Below are positions 10,220 to 21,008 of a DNA stretch of 64,000 bases, one piece after another. The position numbers were made by a program, and so were the translations under genes. Numbering within the stretch: the first letter of the stretch is position 1; each line of letters opens with the position of its first letter. The stretch comes from Paramacrobiotus metropolitanus (Eukaryota; Tardigrada; Eutardigrada; Parachela; Macrobiotidae). The notes beneath the pieces are model-generated. The model had not been told where the DNA came from. It did no database searches and saw only the letters and a list, made by a program, of their open reading frames with translations. The stretch spans positions 1 to 64,000 of the forward strand of contig NW_026570414.1 of assembly GCF_019649055.1 (NCBI RefSeq), read 5' to 3'.

Positions 10220-13200
10220 ATGCTGAGTGGCACAATGCCTCATTGTTCGTTTGTCTTATTAGTAGCACGGTCACCGACAGTGATATTCGTTCTCAGTGCA
10301 GTGCCACAGCTGAATGGTGTTTTAGGTATTCCCGACAAAATTTCGGAGCGGATTACGCTGAGTGATGATCAGCCATATACTATCAAATCACTCTTGTATC
10401 CAGCAAAGTATCCCACTGGTACGGAGTATGTGTATTCGATCGACGCTCCCGGCCATGCCATTAAAGTAAGCACGGATACCGGTATATACCGTACACGTCT
10501 GCCATGCAACATGTGCAGTTGCTATCAACGTCATATTGTACGTTGACAATAGGCGCTGTAAAATTTGTTAGTACTCTGCCGAGTAGAGCAAGCTATGCTC
10601 GCCGTTTTTAATAAATCACGAGTTTCTTCATGTTTCTTCTTATCTGAAACTGAATAAAACTTCGAAAGTAAATCCCAGACTTTTAAAGCTCAGTTTTTTC
10701 TAAGTAAAACCGGTCTGGTACAAGTACTAAAGAAACAGCCACTAGCCTGATGAAAAATGCACCTTCTTCTGAACCGATTTTTGCACGAGACACCCGGTTA
10801 AACGCATATAAGGTTGTCTAAGTTTCCTAACAATTGGACAACTAAAATGCCGCAACAAAAATCTTATCTAGATAAGTTTTTCTTGAAACTCACTGATAAA
10901 ATCGCGTAAACGTGAGATGCGTTGCAACCTGTACGCAATCTAAAGTTTTCACAATTCTGGGTGAATTGTCACATGCTTTAAAGCCTAATTAAAGGTTTAC
11001 AAGTTTACAAGAACTGTTTACATTTACGTAAGTAACTCCGGGTTTACGGGAGTTATTCAGTCAGTGTTCCACTTCAGATCGAATCGAGGGAATTTTTGTT
11101 TGGATCACGTTGGCCCAACAAAACTTCACAGAACGGCTGCCTGGGAGAGCGACTACAAATCTGGGATGCCAGGCGTATGTTGCAGTGCTTCATACTACGA
11201 GTAGTACGACAATCGCAGTTTCAGAGGCACTGACAAGCTTATTTGCAGTGCCGGCATCACCTATTGCATACGGTTGCGGTGCGGATCGAGTAGACATTCT
11301 ATCGTACAGCGATGTTATGGTAAGTAGTTAGGTTCTGGCAGACCCGTTGTGTAGGAGAAATCATTTTGCGAACTTTCAGCAAGATACCCATACCAGGGCG
11401 ACCTGCAATCTACGATGTCCATTAAGCTTTAAAGCTTCCTTGCATTATCCGGCTGTGAGAGTATCACTTCTGCAACTCGGCGAACTTTTGATTGCAGTTT
11501 ATCGAAGTAGTTCGCGGTGCCTGGTACGGGACCGAAGATAAATTCCAGCTACAATTAATCCGTAGGTCATGTTCAGCCACTAAAGGTGTCTGTTGCGGTG
11601 AACATACAGCTGAGACAGCGGCTAAGCTGCAGGTGTTCCATGCGGTCGGGCCACACCCCATCTCTGCCCCTCAGACAAGACCAATCAGTCTTGCATCACA
11701 AGAGAACAGATCTGCGACGGTAACCGCCAGATTAATTGTATTACACTTGATACTGTTGTCTGCAGTATTATATTTATACAGTCAAATTTTTATTTATTCA
11801 ACCATAATTATCATATAACACAATTTGTCTGATGAGTTGCAAACGGATGTTATTGATTTAGCTGCCTTTAGGTGTGACGAATTGTCCGGAAGGCGAGGAC
11901 GAGATCTGCAGTATGGACTGTGGCCATCATGCTGGAATCACTGACAGCAGGGAGAACCTGCGCATTTATGGTGGTACACCGGTAAAGGTTTTAAAACCAT
12001 ACTAATCAGCTTTGTTCCATCGCTGTTTACCGGTATCCGAAGACAATCTTTATGTGCAGGTTCGACCGAACAGCTGGCCTTGGCAGGTACAAATCGATAG
12101 TCCGTATTCACGGTGCGGAGGCACTCTGGTAAGCAGGCGTATCCCCTGCACGTCAGTTGTTCGTCAATGCGTTCATTCGCAACTGAATTAAAATATTTTG
12201 TAATGGGTGGAGCCGGGAGCGATAACAGCAGAATGATTTGTTGCATTCGAATTTATGGGCCGTTTTAAGGGAAAAGCCACTCTATATGAGAGAATGTCCA
12301 AGTTAGGACACCAGTGGTTCACTGGTTCTGAACCTATAGAACCACCCCAGAACCAGCTACACACGCACTTGCCGGCACGCTGTCACGCTACCACTCTACC
12401 CCGTGAACCAGGTGAACCTATAGAACCACATAGAACCACCATTGAACCACCACAGAACCTAGTGCACACGCACTTGCCCGGCACGCCTTAACGCTCTCTC
12501 TCTACCATTTTTACCACTTTGAGCCTTGCTGACTAAAAATAAAAAGGAATTTTAGGATCTTCTATTTTGGGACGAAGTTTAATCCGCCCGGTGGGGCATC
12601 GTGAATTGGATTACATTTTGAAAATTGTCAAAAGCTTTTTTTAATTTTTTCAGTTTTTGATTTTACTCATATTAATAGTGTGGATAGTGCTATATTCCTC
12701 TCAAATTGACACATACGTCACTGAGTATGATACAATCTATTCTACTACGTATAATAGGTTTTTTGTCATCCGGTAAAAAAATCCTTTAAAGTGAGTACCT
12801 GAAAACGTTCGAGGAAATCTAAGCGCGCAGATCTACCGTACGATGCCGCCCATCGCGCTTCTTAGTTAATTGTACCGCTTACCCTTTCTAAGCTAAATTT
12901 GTGCAAAACCCAGGGCTTTGCCTGCGCTACGCAGAGTAAAATGCGCAGAACAACTGTTGTATCCTAGCACAGCAGTAAAATTTGTGAAACGAACTTTTAT
13001 TGTTGTGCGAGTTTAGATGTCTAATGAAGTGGCACCATCAACAGGATAAACTAGGAAAATCTTTAAAAAATACAAAACTTAAACAGAGCAATTTGCATAA
13101 TACGTGTGTCTTTATTACCTGTGGTACAACGGTTATGCAACAGCTTAAAGCAACATAATTTTACAACATCAAAATTTCATTAAACTTTTCTGCTCCTTCC

Positions 13201-16200
13201 ATCGTTCCCAAAACTGATGCAGCGTTTCCCCGTTGTATCACTAGTGGAAGTCTTTGACGCAGGAATTCGTGGGAACGTCATTCGCCTGTGTGTTGCTCCA
13301 GGCCCAGTTCTTTAATGATGGCAATAGCTGACGGTCCCCATGGGCCCATTGTTTCGAAAGCAGTTGGAGAAAAAAGTATCTGCCGTTTAAGTACGAGTAT
13401 CTGCCGTTTAAGTACGAGTACAACCGAGACTTCTGTTCTTTTTTCCACCGCAGCCGCACCTCCGTGAGTTGCCGTATTCTTAATGTGGGAAGGCGCAAAA
13501 GTATCTAAGCAAGTGACATCCCACGCTAACCACAACCCTCTCTGCCAGGCAAAAGTTGTGCAACCGTCAGGGCGTCGTTCAGACGTGCGCGACGTGGCTC
13601 GAGCTTTGCCGGAATCCCAGCTGAAACACACGCGCAACAAACGATGTCGTGTAATGCACCATGTCGCGGGAGTCTACCAGCAGAGAACGCGCAAGACAGA
13701 CCATGGTGTCCGTATTTGTCTACATCCTTGGCACTTCATGCAATCGTGGGGTTCAGATATTGCAACTCCAAGTCTCAGACCGACGGAGATTTTTTGAGTA
13801 TCATGATCAAGGAGGTTGCCAATATGGGCGGAGGGCAATGCATTTAACCAGATGCCGGCTTCCTGTGTTGACTGGGCAAGAAGGCGGGCCTTATTAATTT
13901 CGTCGTCGCGGTAAATCTCCATCAGCTTGGACAAAGATATGTTACACATTGGAATGTCCCAGGTCTTGTGTTGCTTGCGGAAATTAGGTTGAGGCAGTCC
14001 AGATTGTCGAGCGTTTTCCTTCCATAACTCCAGAGGGCCTGTGAGGTCGACGGTCGCATGACCAGGTGGTAATAAGGATACCATATCGGATACGGAGAAA
14101 ACCGAAGCCAGAAAGCCGGAAGCGCTAATTCCTCCGACCGACGTATCCCAATACCGCCTTTGCAAACGGGAAGGCTAGCCCTGTCGCCAACACGGGTAGT
14201 CATCATGAGCGGTTCTGACGTTACACAGCGTATGGAAACAGGAGCGTAACTTTTCATCTATCTCGTACAGTTTTTCTGGATACTTCCACGCGTTACAGCA
14301 TCGTAACATGTATATCACTTTTGGCGCGCCAAGACAATACCTGAGCAGGTACAACGCATGGTGACGTGGAAGCAGTTGAAGTCGCTCGCACATTCTTGTC
14401 AGTATTGCAGCTTTTTCAATAAGCGATGGCCTAATCGCGTCATCCAGCACGGGTGCTCCGAGCAGCGTCAAAGTAGAGCTTGATATAACACGCAGCTGGG
14501 GGTGTCTTACATTAAACTCAGCAATCACATTCTGTTGATTGCATTCTGTCCCTCAGCAGACAAATAACTCACACACACTTGGCAATGTTGACATCCAGCC
14601 CAATAGAGCGTGCCTCTGCAATAATCCGATCAAGTTGTCCAGCACACTAGCGAGAACCGCCTAACGTCCCGTCATCCAGAAACCATGCGTTGAGCTTAGT
14701 GGTGAGAGTGATCCCCAAAAGGCGCAGAACTAGGCAGAACAATAATGGCCCCAGTGGATCTCCCTGCTGTACACCTTTGACATAGGCAGATTTACGGTAT
14801 TATATGAAGTGGCACTATCCATAGGATAAACTAGGAAAATCCTTAAAAAATATACTGTTAATCTGTCTATGTCAAAACTACCGGACACTGCCTGTACGAA
14901 ATATGGCCACCGAACTGCCCAGTGATCGCCCAGTGTGTTTTGTGCATGTGATCGAACAACGGCTCAACGTAAATCGTACAAAAATTCAGCTGGTAAGAAA
15001 TTCTGCCAAAGAACGGCCGTTCGTCTTATATCTGTAGATATACTTGCCGAACGCTCGTCTTATAAATGTACGAGTTACAATACTTACGAATAATGTACGA
15101 GTTATAATACTCGTACTTGCCTAATATCAAAGTTTTCGAACAGGCAAGCTTTCGAATGCTTTTTCAATATGGCCGGGTAAGAACTGATAACCTATCTCAC
15201 TATTTTAATCGTAATTAAAATCTGTAGATGAGGAAGCTGTCTGAAAAAAATGCGGCTAAACAGCACCTTTTTGGCTCAAGAAACTTTGTGATGGATTTGC
15301 AACAAAGCTATCCATGCAGAGAATTTAAGTACTCCCAAAATATTAAGGTAGTCTGTTTTTGAGACGGTTATCAAACGAGCAGCAGGGTATAAGATGTACG
15401 TTAGTGCCTGCTGAGTATTTGTTTAACGTTTTCTTTGTCATTCCTTTAGAGATTCCGGTAAAGGTAAAAATCCGTACCAGTACGCCGCAAATTTTAGCAT
15501 TATTTCTGCACCATAGTGCAAGCTAAGTACGATAATTGTCGTCGTCATTTTTGCGCCATAAAAAACATTGCGTACCAGACGATCTGCGTACTTCAGGGCT
15601 GCTACATGTCCACAGAGCACCAAAATATAAGACTTACACCACCTAGTAGGATAAAATGTGCAGTATTTTAATAAATTTTTTATTTTCCGGTAAGTATTAC
15701 TGTTTTTATGTAATTACCATCTAAAGTAAGTATGGGAGAACGTTTGATGACGTGCACGCGCACATCAAAATGCCGCCCATCGCGCACCAGAGATACAAAT
15801 CTTCTTTAGCGGATATGCTGCATCGCATGGTTATCAGTTGGCAGATCATATCCGCGTGATTCAGTGCGAGCCGAAGCGAAGTCAGCTCTATCATCTGAGC
15901 CCTGAACGGCATAATTTTTGTTTCTGGTTTGCAGAACCAGAAAAATTGCAGAACCAGAAAAATTTTCAGATTTAAAAATCCAGAAAATAATAATAACGTG
16001 TCGGCGCCCTATGTAAAACGAAAATGGAACGAATAAAAATTATTTTTTTGTAACTAACGCAGCTGCCGTACAGGCAGGCCAGCGCTCAGGATCGAAGTGA
16101 AGATCCGTATCTCAGGTGCGCGCTGGGCGGCATTTTTGATGTGCGCGCGTAGACGTCATCGAACGTTCTCCCATACTTACTTTAGATGATAATTACAAAA

Positions 16201-19200
16201 AAATAGTAATACTTACCGTAAACTAAAAAATTTATTAAAATACTGCACATTTTATTCTACTAGGTGGTGCAAGTCTTATATTTTGATGAATAAGCGCTGA
16301 TTTCAATGGTCAAGTGGGCTTCAAAATACTGCATTAACAAAGCATTACAGTACTTTGGAGGTAAACAATACTTTAAAAGTATTGTAATCAAAAAACTGTA
16401 AATGCGGTGACCCGTCATTTCGTCGACGAAAATCTGTTTACCCTCACTTCGCCGAAAAGGCAGAATGTCGACCGACCACAAAGTTGATCCAACGCTTAGC
16501 TAAACCATCTTTGTTTTCTGATTTTTCATAGGCTTTCTTAGGTTTCTTAGTTTTCTTAGGTTTTCCTGAGTTTGGTTGGATTTTTAACCGTCATCCGCAA
16601 GACCGTCAAGCGTCAAGCGTCAAGCGCATGTAGCCGGCAGGAAAGTGGACAGGTTAGACGCTGTAAAAAAAGTTTGCACAGTGCGACAGGCAGCTGTGAT
16701 TAACAACAACTCTCATCAGTTCAAACCTGAGAGGCGCTCAGGCGGTAACTGCGTTAGTGAGTGATCTGTGATAGTGGGACAGCGTGAGTGTCAGCGTGCC
16801 GGCAAGTGATTGTACACTCGCTTCTGTTGTGGTTCAGTGGTGGTTCTATGTGGTTCTATAGGTTCACCTGGTTCACGGGGTAGAGTGGTAGTGCGACAGC
16901 GTGCCGGCAAGTGAGTGTGTGCTTGGTTCTGTGGTGGTTCAGTGGTGGTTCTATAGGTTCACCTGGTTCACGGGGTAGAGTGGTAGTGTGACAGTGTGCC
17001 GGCAAGTGAGTGTGTGCTTGGTTCTGTGGTGGTTCAATGGTGGTTCTATGTGGTTCTATAGGTTCACCTGGTTCACGGGGTAGAGTGGTAGTGTGACAGC
17101 GTGCGGGTAACTGCGTGTGTGCTTACGGGTGGACTTATGGTTCTACGATGGTTCAGTGTGGGTTCTAGGTGGTTCTATTGGTATCGCTTCTCATTCTGTT
17201 GGTGCGTTGTAAACACTGTTTTGGTTTTATTGGTTCAGAACCAAGTGAACCACTTGTGTCCTGGTCTATGGGTTCATTCCCATAGAACCACTAACTTGGA
17301 CATTCTATGCTCTATATACTCTTACTTAACACAGGAGGAAAATAGTTCACAGTGTTATCAATGTACTCATTAGTATCCAGTACAAATATATAGTAAAAAC
17401 AAACCATTTTTATTTCAGATAGCTCCACGATGGATTCTCACGGCAGCGCACTGCATATCTCTATATGTAACAAACCGAACGGCGCTTTTAGAGTACGTAA
17501 CCAAGAACAGGCCCGTCGCTATACTCCTGTACAGTTTTCAAAAACATACTCTTTCCACATTTGTCATCGTACATGCATTCCGATTCAACTTATAATGTGC
17601 AAAGGCACCGCCGACATTTTGCCGGGGGCAACTAGTCGCAAGACATTTGGTTGCCGACGATTCGCCGCACGGGGCATTACATCTACCAGAAGAATGGTTC
17701 AATGGTTAACGAAAATAACCAGAACATCCACGAAAACAAAGGAAAATTAGAAACCAAAGATTACAACAAATTAATCACAACTACAAGGTAGTATAAGAAA
17801 ACAGGAGAAAACATAAGAAAGCATAAGAAGCGTAACAAAAGATTAGAAACATATGCAAACCTAAGAAACAGCTTAAGAAAACTTACAAACATTTATGAAA
17901 AACCTAAGAACAAAGCAAAACAAGAACCATGGAAAGCCTGAAAAATCTATGATAACTCAGCGCGTAGAATTCATTTGCGTTGAATTGTAGTACGATTCGA
18001 AAGTTCCAAAACGACCAGATGTCGCGCGTCAAAATGTCTCAATTAAGCAATATGTTCCTAGGCGAAAAGTCATGTCCCGCGGCGAAACGTCTTTACGACG
18101 AAAAATCGCGCGTCGAATTTTAGTACGGCGAAATGTCATACTCCAGTTGAATGGTGCGCTGCGTTGCCGTGTATAATGAGCTGGTTGCCGGTTGCGCAGC
18201 TGAATGAGCGAATGGGATAAGAAACAGGAATTAAGCGGGTTACGCGATCACCGGTCATTGTAGCGATGTCTTAAATGAATGGGTAACCCAATCGTTCAGA
18301 AATTTCCTGATACTGCTTGGTTTGTAAAAAGGACATGACAGTAGTCCCTATAAAGCCCCGTAAAACGTCTAAAACGCAAGTTCCTTTCTTCTCAGAAGCG
18401 GAAGTCTACAGCACGTAACCATAACACTCATGCCACACCGCTGTGGAAAAGTGCCAAACGCCACGGTTATTGCGGTACAGAAAGTATTCCTGCCTCCACA
18501 ATGGGAAACACCAACGGCGGAATCGTTATACTTTGATGCGGCTCTTTTACTCCTGTTTTCCGTGAGTTAATTATTTAAAAAAACTGATGGATCAGTGTGA
18601 TCCACTTGATAGACCAAAACTTTGCAAGCTAGAACTATAATATCAGGTGCTATATTATAATGTAATTTGCATCTTTTCTGAAGGATGTTGACCTGTCAAC
18701 CGTTCAGCCAATATGTCTGCCACGTTCGGATATGGTGATGCATGTTGGAGATAGGTGTTATGCAGCTGGATGCGGTCGCACCGGAAACCCAGACGGGCCA
18801 TCCGAGCTACTGCAGCTGGCCATGACCATACTGGATATTGGTTGTGGCTCCGCACTCTGTCCGGACACCTTGTACGCCGGCCAAAACGTTAGTGGCACTG
18901 GAAAAAGCGTGTATGGTTTACCGCTGATTAATGACGTTAGGCGAGTTATGTGGAAAACATATTCTGCGGTTGCAGCTGTTCCGGGGACAGTGGAGGACCT
19001 TTAGCGTGTAATAAAAATGGTAAATGCCAGCATTTTTCCTAATTTGTGCTTTAAAACACGAAGGAAAACCAAAATTTTGTAAGCTTTCCCGTCAATCCTC
19101 TTCGAGCGTAAAGATCTGCAAACGAAAAGCGAAAGTAATCAAATGCTCATGTCCATGTGCTTTTGCATTGTACGCTACTCGTTTCAAGGGGATGACTTTC

Positions 19201-19694
19201 GTTGTCGCTTTTTGTAACTACTAACTACTCGTAGCAAATCTGTTTTTGGCTAATTACTCCACATAGTCGGCTTTTTAACCAGGAAACGATCAATGGACTC
19301 TATTTGGAGTAGCTTCTTTCATAACAGGGTAAGAGTACCGATAATATTCCATGGAAAATTTCTAGTCAAGAGGAATTCCAAATTTTTTAGAGAATGTGGC
19401 ATCGCTGTGACCGGCTATCAAGCAGTAGAAAGACTCATGCCCTTCATTATGGACACAGTGTACTCGCAAGATTTCTACGGCTGGCTTCCAAATCGCACCG
19501 TACCAAGAAAAGCAACGATTGGCCAGGAGGACGCTATTCCAAGTGCGACACAGGCAGAAGATGAGAAGCCATTGCCGTTGCGCGTGCAAGTATCCGTGCA
19601 GTCGACAGCGTCTAAAAAATGCGGCGGTTTGCTGTGGCAAAGGATACGAATTTGGTTGCTGATGTTTCTTTTGAAGCCGACAGAAACTTTATGA
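10220..19694 (+). CDS. CUB-domain chymotrypsin-family serine protease, copy A, 12 exons, 505 aa
   Basis: Exons 10220-10465, 11078-11174, 11249-11319, 11498-11561, 11872-11981, 12060-12128, 17419-17492, 18396-18561, 18684-18910, 18976-19019, 19283-19328 and 19391-19694 join in phase (1518 nt) without a stop. Domain order: signal peptide (first ~35 residues); a CUB-type module about 40-159 (YPAKYPTGTEYVYSI; CLGERLQIWD); an acidic Cys-rich link (CPEGEDEICSMDC); activation site at Arg190/IYGG; then an S1 protease domain. The catalytic triad is complete: His230 in LTAAHC, Asp291 in YFDAALLLL, Ser380 in GDSGGPL. Six residues before Ser380 the position that sets trypsin specificity is Ser, not Asp, so chymotrypsin- or elastase-like preference is likely. 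After the fold there is a ~75-residue tail ending in a hydrophobic stretch (IWLLMFLLK), perhaps a membrane anchor. Product: secreted zymogen. Exon lengths match copy B almost one for one. The exact substrate is unknown. Confidence 0.8.
12741..12870. repeat. Diverged arm of the 15.6-16.3 kb snapback MITE
   Basis: Shares ordered motifs with the arm at 15,650-15,785 (ccggtaa, taaagt.agta, gaacgtt/aaacgtt, gcgcgca, atgccgcccatcgcgc) but with many differences. Probably an old half copy of the same family. Confidence 0.4.
13017..13073 (+). repeat. Direct repeat flanking the non-LTR relic (left copy)
   Basis: gaagtggcaccatcaacagg...ctaggaaaatctttaaaaaata matches, with about six differences over ~50 bp, the copy at 14,805-14,857 on the same strand. 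The pair brackets the reverse-transcriptase relic. Confidence 0.6.
13241..14800 (-). pseudogene. Dead non-LTR retrotransposon, reverse transcriptase 3' half
   Basis: On the minus strand, three frames carry in order: GVQQGDPLGPLLFCLVLR (RT motif around the NTP-binding QGDPLGP), AWFLDDGTLGG (the catalytic xxDD motif, here FLDD), a thumb-like stretch about a single-nucleotide-shifted frame, ARLLAQSTQEAGIWLNALP, VGLRLGVAISEPHDC, and finally RPDGCTTFAW...WDVTCLDTFAPSH and SPTAFETMGPWGPSA. This order is that of widespread invertebrate non-LTR polyproteins with a C-terminal RPDG/WDVTC module. Stops and frameshifts interrupt it repeatedly and the 5' part is missing, so it is inactive. It lies within the foldback-type element and is bracketed by ~50 bp direct repeats. 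Confidence 0.75.
14803..14857 (+). repeat. Direct repeat flanking the non-LTR relic (right copy)
   Basis: tgaagtggcactatccatagg...ctaggaaaatccttaaaaaatat, partner of 13,017-13,073. Either a very long target-site duplication that has diverged or a pre-existing tandem repeat into which the retrotransposon landed. Confidence 0.6.
15618..16286. mobile_element. Snapback MITE with ~165-bp inverted arms
   Basis: The left arm (15,618-15,785: accaaaatataagactt, ccacctagtag, aaaatgtgcagtattttaat, taagtatgggagaacgtt, tgccgcccatcgcgc) is repeated inverted at 16,120-16,286 with few differences. The spacer is ~335 bp and non-coding. No transposase; flanking target duplication not clear. Confidence 0.75.
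17590..18150. mobile_element. Foldback MITE with GGCGAAATGTC subrepeats
   Basis: gccgacattttgccg and related units at 17,600-17,690 are mirrored at 18,000-18,145 by ggcgaaacgtc, gcgcgtcgaatttt and ggcgaaatgtcat. Between them is a purine-rich tract of aagaaa/cctaagaaa units (17,740-17,950). The same two motif types recur near 36,150-36,270 and 23,540-23,640. It lies in intron 7 of protease A. Confidence 0.5.
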
Positions 19695-20107
19695 CATACT
19701 CCAGGATAGCACAATTTAAAATAAAAAGAAACAAATAAGAACAAATGATACAAAATATAAGAAATGCTGAACCACTGACTAGAGATACTTGTATTTGTAG
19801 AAACTTTCAATGTCAGAAATAAAGGGCTATTGAGTCGCCTTGACAAGTGTCAGAATCGCTTGGCTAATAAAAATAGACACCCATGCGTACACGTAAGTAG
19901 TTGCGAACGGGAAGCGTTGCTAACTTGCTGGAAAGGGTTTGCGGAATTACGACGTACTTAAAATTGCACCGGTAGCACTGCATTCTTCCGTGCTTATAAA
20001 TCGAACGAGCGTCAGAACCTGCTCTACGAATTTTCAACATTGACATTTAATACGAGATTACTGTACAATAAACTGAATTTGGTACTTACTACTTTGTTAT
20101 GTATGTA

Positions 20108-20275
20108 TCAGAGTTGCCCCATTTCCATTTTCGAATGGAGATGAATTTTTGAATTATGGATGGAAATGGATGGAAAAATTAGCGAAATGGACAAAAATGG
20201 GAAAAGGCCAAATGGGAGAGAAAAAACGGAAAGGGGAATGGGTATGGGAAACTCTGAAATGGGGCAACTCTGGAC
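20108..20275. mobile_element. Short MITE with cagagttgccccatttc terminal inverted repeats
   Basis: cagagttgccccatttcc at 20,108 is mirrored by gaaatggggcaactctg ending near 20,273. The interior is made of gaaatggaaatgg-type repeats. The CAGAG ends resemble hAT-group termini, but a clean 8-bp target duplication is not visible (gtatgtat versus ctatgtat), so the superfamily is uncertain. Confidence 0.55.
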
Positions 20276-21008
20276 TATGTATTAGTTTATAGACTGACGC
20301 GTAAGTGGTTGTCCCGTAAGCTGACACGTTAGTTGTTTATTTTTGTAGCAGTAAAGAAATCAAATCAGGCAGGAGAAATGCTGAAATTAAGATAAAAAAT
20401 GAGTTAAAAACGGACCTAAATCCACCAAAACAGCTGACATACCTAAAAATAACTAACATACAGTAACTATTTCCGTTTATACGATAACTTTGACATAAAG
20501 ATATTCAAAACGGATATTGCACCTTTTGCATTAATCTAGATACCGGGCAATCTAGATATTTGGTTATCGGTACTCGTATTGGTTTTTTGCATAGTGCGAA
20601 TTCTCATAATCATCTTTGTGACATTATTATTAATAATTATAAAATCCATCTGCACTGCACAGTACGTAAGTTTACTAAGCATTACAGTGACCTTTAAATG
20701 CTAAGCAATCACAGTACGACATAAGTTGTAAAGCCGACTGCATAATAACACTTGGTAAATAAACTGTCAGTCTTTTGTTGTACACAGAATCAATTTGAAA
20801 TAATCCTCTAACGTGCGATACTATGAATTCTGTAACCATGTTTTCTCTCCTCACTAATTATTCGGCGTATTGCACTAAAACACATTACTCGTTCTATTAG
20901 CAATCTTTGGGCAGTATTCCTTCTTCCTGTACCAAATCCACTAACCCTGGCAGTAAAGCATTATTTTACCATTGTTATACGGCCACAGTGACATCATATA
21001 TTTGTATT

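Larger units (their letters stand above)
12283..17315. mobile_element. ~5 kb foldback-type element in intron 6 of protease A
   Basis: The left arm (12,283-12,495) and right arm (about 16,800-17,315) are inverted copies built from the same motifs: gaatgtccaagtta, ggttcactggttctgaacc, ggttcacctggttcacgggg, tagagtggtagtgtgacag and gtgccggcaagtgagtgtgtg. In the right arm a unit of roughly 100 bp is repeated three to four times; the left arm has about two. The element lies wholly inside the intron between the exon with the CGGTL motif and the exon with the catalytic His, so splicing could tolerate it. Between the arms are a non-LTR retrotransposon relic and a snapback MITE. No transposase was recognised. 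Confidence 0.65.

Noticed and set aside
12255-12491. 78-codon ORF in the left foldback arm
   Set aside because: Reads through tandem repeats and is disrupted in the mirrored arm.
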